NCBI GenBank assembly: GCA_002373815.1
Contig: DFKH01000090.1
Span: 1 to 10,809 of the forward strand
DNA: 10,809 nucleotides
Origin: Alphaproteobacteria bacterium UBA3650
Lineage (GTDB): Bacteria > Pseudomonadota > Alphaproteobacteria > CAAHEQ01 > UBA3637
Reading direction: 5' to 3'
Of this stretch, positions 6,547-10,809 are shown piece after piece (position 1 is the stretch's first letter; each line of letters begins with the position of its first letter). Under the pieces are notes generated by a model. That model was not told the DNA's origin. It saw nothing but the letters and a program-made list of their open reading frames with translations, and did no database searches. A program made the translations under genes and the position numbers.

Positions 6547-8364
6547 TTATAATCTACCGCGCTCAAATTTGCGACGGTCGTTTAAATCCAGATACTTTTT
6601 GCGTAACCGGATATGCTTTGGTGTCACCTCCACCAACTCATCGTCTGCGATATAAGCAAGAGCGGCCTCCAAAGACATTTTAACAGGCGGAATCAAAGTC
6701 ACCGCTTCATCTTTACCCGCTGCACGCATATTCGTCAATTTCTTTCCTTTAATCGGATTCACATCAATATCGCCTGGTTTAGCATTAGCCCCGATGATCA
6801 TGCCTTCATACACATCTACACCTGCACCAATAAAGAGTGGACCCCGCTCTTGAATATACCACAAAGCATAGGCCACTGATTGCCCCGCTTCTGTGGAAAT
6901 TAAAACACCATTCCGACGCGCTTGAATCTCACCTTTGTAGGGTTGATAGCTGTCAAAAATACGGTTCATCACGCCTGTGCCACAGGTGTCTGTTAAAAAT
7001 TCGCTGTGGTATCCAATGAGGCCTCGAGAAGGCGCCAAGAACGTCAAGCGTGTTTTGCCACCACCAGACGGCATCATACCTGTCATTTCGGCTTTACGCT
7101 GACTCATCTTATCAACAACCACACCCGTATAGGCATCGTCTACATCAACGACCACTTCTTCAAATGGTTCTAATTTTTGACCGTTTTCTTCTTTCATCAC
7201 CACACGAGGACGGGAAACAGACAATTCATATCCTTCTCGGCGCATAGTTTCAATTAAAATCCCCAATTGCAATTCGCCACGACCAGCCACCTCAAAAGCA
7301 TCTGTGGAATCTGTTCTGGAAATTTTCAAAGCCACATTGCCTTCGGCCTCTTTTTCCAAACGATCCCAAATCATACGAGACGTCACTTTATCGCCATCTT
7401 TCCCCGCCAATGGGCTTGTGTTAATAGAAAAGGTCATTGCTAATGTTGGTGGATCAATGGGTTGAGCTTGAATGGCTTCCGTCACTTCCTGAGCACACAA
7501 GGTATCGGCCACAGTCGCTTTTTGAAACCCAGAAATGCTGACGATATCACCTGCTACACCTTCATCAATGGCTTGATGTTTTAAGCCACGAAATGCCAAA
7601 ATCTTGCTGACACGTGCCGTTTCAATTGTTTGCCCGTCGCGCGAAATGGCTTTAATCATCTCGTTTGTTTTAACTTTACCAGAAGTAATGCGCCCCGTCA
7701 AAACACGTCCCACAAAGGGATCCATATGCAAGGTTGTCACCAACATTTTGAAAGGCCCGTTCAAATCACTTTCGGGGGCCGGCACATGTTCAATAATTTT
7801 TTTGAACAATGGCTCAATATCAATGCGTTCATCATTCAAGTTTTCAACAGCCCAACCATCACGACCAGACGCAAATAACACGGGATAATCCAATTGTTCA
7901 TCCGTTGCACCCAAGTTAGCAAACAAATCAAAGACTTCATTATTGACCTCCACAGGACGCGCATCCGGACGATCCACTTTGTTAATCACCACAATCGGAC
8001 GCAAACCCAATTTCAATGCTTTACCCACCACAAATTTTGTCTGAGGGAGCGGACCTTCCGCCGCATCGACCAACACAATCACGCCATCCACCATGGATAA
8101 AATGCGTTCTACTTCACCACCAAAATCGGCGTGTCCTGGCGTATCCACAATATTGATGCGATACCCATGCCATTCCACAGACGTACATTTAGCCAAAATC
8201 GTGATACCCCGTTCGCGTTCCAACTCACCCGAATCCATCGCGCAAGTGGCGACTTGCTGATTTTCACGAAAAGCGCCAGATTGACGCAAAAAAGCGTCTA
8301 CAAAAGTTGTTTTGCCATGGTCCACGTGGGCAATAATGGCAATGTTCCGCATATTTTGACTCAT
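6547..8364 (-). CDS. typA: Ribosome-associated GTPase TypA/BipA
   Basis: Translational GTPase of the TypA/BipA family, 605 residues, the usual length. It binds the ribosome at the elongation factor site and supports 50S assembly and growth under cold or stress conditions. Nucleotide-binding motifs are complete: G1 AHVDHGKT at 12-19, G3 DTPGH at 74-78 and G4 NKVD at 128-131. The EF-G-like domains follow, with the family-specific C-terminal domain carrying the GGGKTRLTF and SRGLIGYHSEFLTDT motifs. The end KYLDLNDRRKFERGR is typical of BipA. The ATG has AGGA (8371-8374) 6 nt upstream; an internal Met5 is a less likely start. A consensus-like promoter precedes it. Downstream, the DUF4236 gene starts after only 18 nt, so typA probably leads a four-gene operon. 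Confidence 0.97.
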   Translation of the reverse strand: MSQNMRNIAIIAHVDHGKTTFVDAFLRQSGAFRENQQVATCAMDSGELERERGITILAKCTSVEWHGYRINIVDTPGHADFGGEVERILSMVDGVIVLVDAAEGPLPQTKFVVGKALKLGLRPIVVINKVDRPDARPVEVNNEVFDLFANLGATDEQLDYPVLFASGRDGWAVENLNDERIDIEPLFKKIIEHVPAPESDLNGPFKMLVTTLHMDPFVGRVLTGRITSGKVKTNEMIKAISRDGQTIETARVSKILAFRGLKHQAIDEGVAGDIVSISGFQKATVADTLCAQEVTEAIQAQPIDPPTLAMTFSINTSPLAGKDGDKVTSRMIWDRLEKEAEGNVALKISRTDSTDAFEVAGRGELQLGILIETMRREGYELSVSRPRVVMKEENGQKLEPFEEVVVDVDDAYTGVVVDKMSQRKAEMTGMMPSGGGKTRLTFLAPSRGLIGYHSEFLTDTCGTGVMNRIFDSYQPYKGEIQARRNGVLISTEAGQSVAYALWYIQERGPLFIGAGVDVYEGMIIGANAKPGDIDVNPIKGKKLTNMRAAGKDEAVTLIPPVKMSLEAALAYIADDELVEVTPKHIRLRKKYLDLNDRRKFERGRL

Positions 8365-8399
8365 CTTAAATCCTATTTCCTCATCTAAAATATTGGGAA

Positions 8400-8428
8400 A
8401 TTATAACATAAAATCAGATAAATGTAAA
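8400..8428 (-). promoter_or_regulatory. Sigma-70-type promoter of the typA operon
   Basis: On the minus strand, TTTACA (8423-8428, 5/6 of the -35 consensus) and a perfect TATAAT (8400-8405) are separated by exactly 17 bp. Transcription would start near 8393, giving a leader of about 29 nt before the typA ATG. The promoter lies directly after the gyrB terminator, which isolates typA from gyrB read-through. Confidence 0.75.
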
Positions 8429-8436
8429 GAGGCAAC

Positions 8437-8465
8437 AAAAAATCCCCAAGCAAAAACTTGGGAAT
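8437..8465 (-). terminator. Rho-independent terminator downstream of gyrB
   Basis: Read on the minus strand, ATTCCCAAG and CTTGGGGAT form a 9-bp stem (one G-T wobble) around a 6-base loop, followed by six T (plus-strand A run 8437-8442). The stem occupies 8442-8465, starting 19 nt beyond the gyrB stop codon. It is correctly oriented to end gyrB transcription. Confidence 0.85.
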
Positions 8466-8484
8466 TTTAATTTAGTCCAAATCC

Positions 8485-10809
8485 TTACACGTCCAAGTTC
8501 GCCACATTCAAGGCATTTTCTTGAATGAAGTCGCGACGAGGCTCCACCACATCCCCCATCAAGGTAGAAAACACCTGTTCGGCTTCGTCTTGGTGTGTAA
8601 TTTTGACTTGCAACAAGCGGCGATTGTTTGGATCCAAGGTTGTTTCCCACAACTGTTCTGGGTTCATTTCACCCAATCCTTTATAGCGGTTGATGGCAAC
8701 ACCCTTCTTCCCAATCTTGAACACTGTTTCTGCCAAAGACACAGGCCCTTGAATCGTGAATTCTTCGTCCTTTACTTTTAAGACGGATGGCTTTGCATAG
8801 AATTCTTGTAATTCGGCCGCCATTTTATCCAATTGACGGGCTTCTGTGCAATTCATCAAAGTTTCATCCACGACATGCTTTTCGGTGACCCCACGCAAGA
8901 CACGGGTAAAGACAAACTCATTCTTTTCATTATACTCACATTTCCAGCCGCGTTCATATTCTGGTTCCATCATGTCCAAACGTTTGGCAAAGTCATTATC
9001 ATAGACTTTGTTTCCGCCAAACATCCCCATAATCGCCATTTGTCCAATAATGCGATATGGCACATGACGAGACATCGCCAAAATCAAGTTACGCGCCACG
9101 CGAGCTTGCTCCACACGGGCAACCAAGTCAGCACCTGCAATTTGTGTCCCATCGGACAATTGCAACACAGCCCCATCTGTGCCAGACCCAATCAGGTATT
9201 CTTCCATGGCGGCGTCGTCTTTCAAATATGTTTCGGAATTACCACGTTTGGCACGATACAAAGGTGGTTGTGCGATATAGACATATCCACGCTCAATCAA
9301 CTCCGGCATTTGACGGAAGAAGAATGTCATTAAAAGCGTTCTAATATGCGCACCGTCCACATCAGCATCGGTCATAAAAATGATTTTATGATAGCGACAT
9401 TTATCGGCATTAAAATCATCACGCCCAATACCTGTGCCGAGTGCTGTCACAATTGTTCCAATTTCAGCAGATGAGAGCATCCGATCAAAACGGGCACGCT
9501 CCACGTTCAAGATTTTACCACGAAGAGGCAAAATCGCTTGATGCGCCCGATCACGCCCTTGTTTAGCGGAACCACCTGCGGAATCTCCCTCAACGATAAA
9601 GACTTCAGAATCGGCCGGATCTTTACTTTGACAATCAGCCAATTTACCCGGTAAGGAAGCCATGTCCAGAGCACCCTTGCGGCGTGTCAACTCGCGCGCT
9701 TTACGGGCAGCCTCACGCGCAGCAGCGGCTTCCACCACTTTACCAATCACCAAACGGGCTTCAGTTGGGTGTTCTTCAAACCATTGATCCAAACGATCAC
9801 CAACAACGCTTTCCACCACAGGACGCACTTCAGACGACACCAATTTATCTTTTGTCTGGGATGAAAATTTCGGATCAGGCACTTTGACCGACAAAACCAC
9901 CGTCAATCCTTCACGCATATCTTCGCCAGCCAAATCTACTTTTTCCTTCTTGGCAATACCGCTAGATACTGCATAATTATTCACCGTTCTTGTTAAAGCA
10001 CCACGCAAACCTGCCAAGTGTGTTCCGCCATCGCGTTGTGGAATGTTGTTGGTAAAGCACAAACATGTTTCGTGATAAGAATCGGTCCATTCCAAAGCAG
10101 CCTCAACGGTAATGCCATCTTTTTCACCTTTTAAAAAGAATGGCTCGCCATGCAATGAGTTTTTAGAGGCATCCAAAAATTTCACAAACTCTTTGATACC
10201 CCCCTCATACTCCATATCAATTGTTTTGGCTTCACTGGATCTTTCATCCACCAAACGCAAATGCACACCCGAGTTCAAGAATGCCAACTCACGCAAACGG
10301 TGTTCCAATGTATCAAAATCAAAAACTGTTTGTGTAAAAATTTCTGCCGATGGATGAAAAGTCACTTTCGTTCCATGCTTACCCTCTGCATCTGCTACTT
10401 CTGTCAAATGTTTAACCGTATTGCCATCTTCAAAACGGGCATAATATTCTTTATCGTTCCGCCAAACGGTTAAATCCAACCAATCGGACAAAGCATTCAC
10501 GCAAGACACACCTACGCCATGCAAACCACCAGATACTTTGTAGGAGTTATTATCAAATTTACCACCGGCATGCAATTGCGTCATAATCACTTCGGCCGCA
10601 GAAACGCCCTCTTCTTTATGAGTATCCACAGGCATACCCCGTCCGTCATCAATAACGGTCACAGAGCCATCCCCATTTAAAATCACATCCACACGGTCAC
10701 AATAGCCAGCCAACGCTTCATCAATAGAATTATCCACCACTTCATATACCATATGGTGCAAGCCCGTTCCGTCATCTGTATCCCCAATATACATACCAGG
10801 ACGTTTGCG
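8485..10809 (-). CDS. gyrB: DNA gyrase subunit B, extreme N-terminus beyond the window
   Basis: ATPase subunit of DNA gyrase, which with GyrA introduces negative supercoils. The reading frame is open to the window edge, where it begins RKRPGMYIGDTDDGTGLHH, so about 25-35 N-terminal residues are missing; the Met in PGMYIG is internal, not the start. The GHKL ATPase follows (EVVDNSIDEA, DDGRGMPVD, GGLHGVGVS), then the transducer domain. The TOPRIM domain has EGDSAGGSAKQGRDR from visible residue 407 and DADVDGAH from 481. The long insert before RYKGLGEMNPEQLW is the one typical of Gram-negative GyrB. The C-terminus MGDVVEPRRDFIQENA distinguishes it from ParE. A hairpin terminator follows. All expected catalytic motifs that can be seen are intact. 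Confidence 0.98.
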   Translation of the reverse strand, partial: RKRPGMYIGDTDDGTGLHHMVYEVVDNSIDEALAGYCDRVDVILNGDGSVTVIDDGRGMPVDTHKEEGVSAAEVIMTQLHAGGKFDNNSYKVSGGLHGVGVSCVNALSDWLDLTVWRNDKEYYARFEDGNTVKHLTEVADAEGKHGTKVTFHPSAEIFTQTVFDFDTLEHRLRELAFLNSGVHLRLVDERSSEAKTIDMEYEGGIKEFVKFLDASKNSLHGEPFFLKGEKDGITVEAALEWTDSYHETCLCFTNNIPQRDGGTHLAGLRGALTRTVNNYAVSSGIAKKEKVDLAGEDMREGLTVVLSVKVPDPKFSSQTKDKLVSSEVRPVVESVVGDRLDQWFEEHPTEARLVIGKVVEAAAAREAARKARELTRRKGALDMASLPGKLADCQSKDPADSEVFIVEGDSAGGSAKQGRDRAHQAILPLRGKILNVERARFDRMLSSAEIGTIVTALGTGIGRDDFNADKCRYHKIIFMTDADVDGAHIRTLLMTFFFRQMPELIERGYVYIAQPPLYRAKRGNSETYLKDDAAMEEYLIGSGTDGAVLQLSDGTQIAGADLVARVEQARVARNLILAMSRHVPYRIIGQMAIMGMFGGNKVYDNDFAKRLDMMEPEYERGWKCEYNEKNEFVFTRVLRGVTEKHVVDETLMNCTEARQLDKMAAELQEFYAKPSVLKVKDEEFTIQGPVSLAETVFKIGKKGVAINRYKGLGEMNPEQLWETTLDPNNRRLLQVKITHQDEAEQVFSTLMGDVVEPRRDFIQENALNVANLDV

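Noticed and set aside
8833..9333. 166-residue plus-strand open frame
   Set aside because: Antisense shadow of gyrB, with Cys/His-rich composition typical of reversed coding frames.
10199..10204. C6 run within gyrB
   Set aside because: Too short for slippage concern and in an essential conserved gene.
8485..10809. ParE instead of GyrB
   Set aside because: The long Gram-negative insert and the MGDVVEPRRDFIQENA end are GyrB features.

Overview
The window looks like a chromosomal stretch of an AT-rich (roughly 40% GC by eye) Gram-negative bacterium, most likely an alphaproteobacterium. GyrB carries the large insert typical of Gram-negative enzymes and reads closest to alphaproteobacterial versions. 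The FtsB/DivIC-like protein and the AmpG-family permease also fit that class. No mobile element, CRISPR array, tRNA or rRNA was seen. The window is gene-dense and the longest gap without a gene is about 130 bp.

Layout. (1) 1-1252, minus strand: the N-terminal two thirds of dnaK, running off the left edge. (2) 1253-1381: a compact divergent control region with a heat-shock-type promoter for dnaK, a possible housekeeping promoter for the plus-strand operon, and a perfect 12-bp palindrome lying inside both. (3) 1382-3243, plus strand: a membrane-anchored diguanylate cyclase (about 7 TM, PAS-like, GGEEF) whose stop codon overlaps by 1 nt the start of an FtsB/DivIC-like divisome gene. (4) 3230-8364, minus strand: an apparent operon typA, DUF4236 small protein, ABC exporter (fused membrane and ATPase domains), AmpG-like permease. 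A strong sigma-70-type promoter precedes typA, and the last gene overlaps the 3' end of the ftsB-like gene tail to tail by 14 bp. (5) 8437-8465: a rho-independent terminator for gyrB. (6) 8485-10809, minus strand: gyrB, lacking only its extreme N-terminus at the right edge.

How the parts fit. dnaK, typA and gyrB are conserved housekeeping genes (protein folding, ribosome-associated GTPase, DNA supercoiling). The less ordinary content lies between them. One operon couples c-di-GMP synthesis to a divisome protein. The other places a DUF4236 protein, an ABC exporter lacking the usual switch histidine, and an AmpG-type transporter behind the stress-related GTPase gene typA. Two 9-base G tracts, one in the GGEEF codons of the cyclase and one forming the ribosome binding site of the ABC exporter, are the most unusual sequence-level signals. 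They could be slippage-prone switches, although seven of the nine bases in the first are dictated by the protein motif. Functions of the small operon genes beyond their families are inference.
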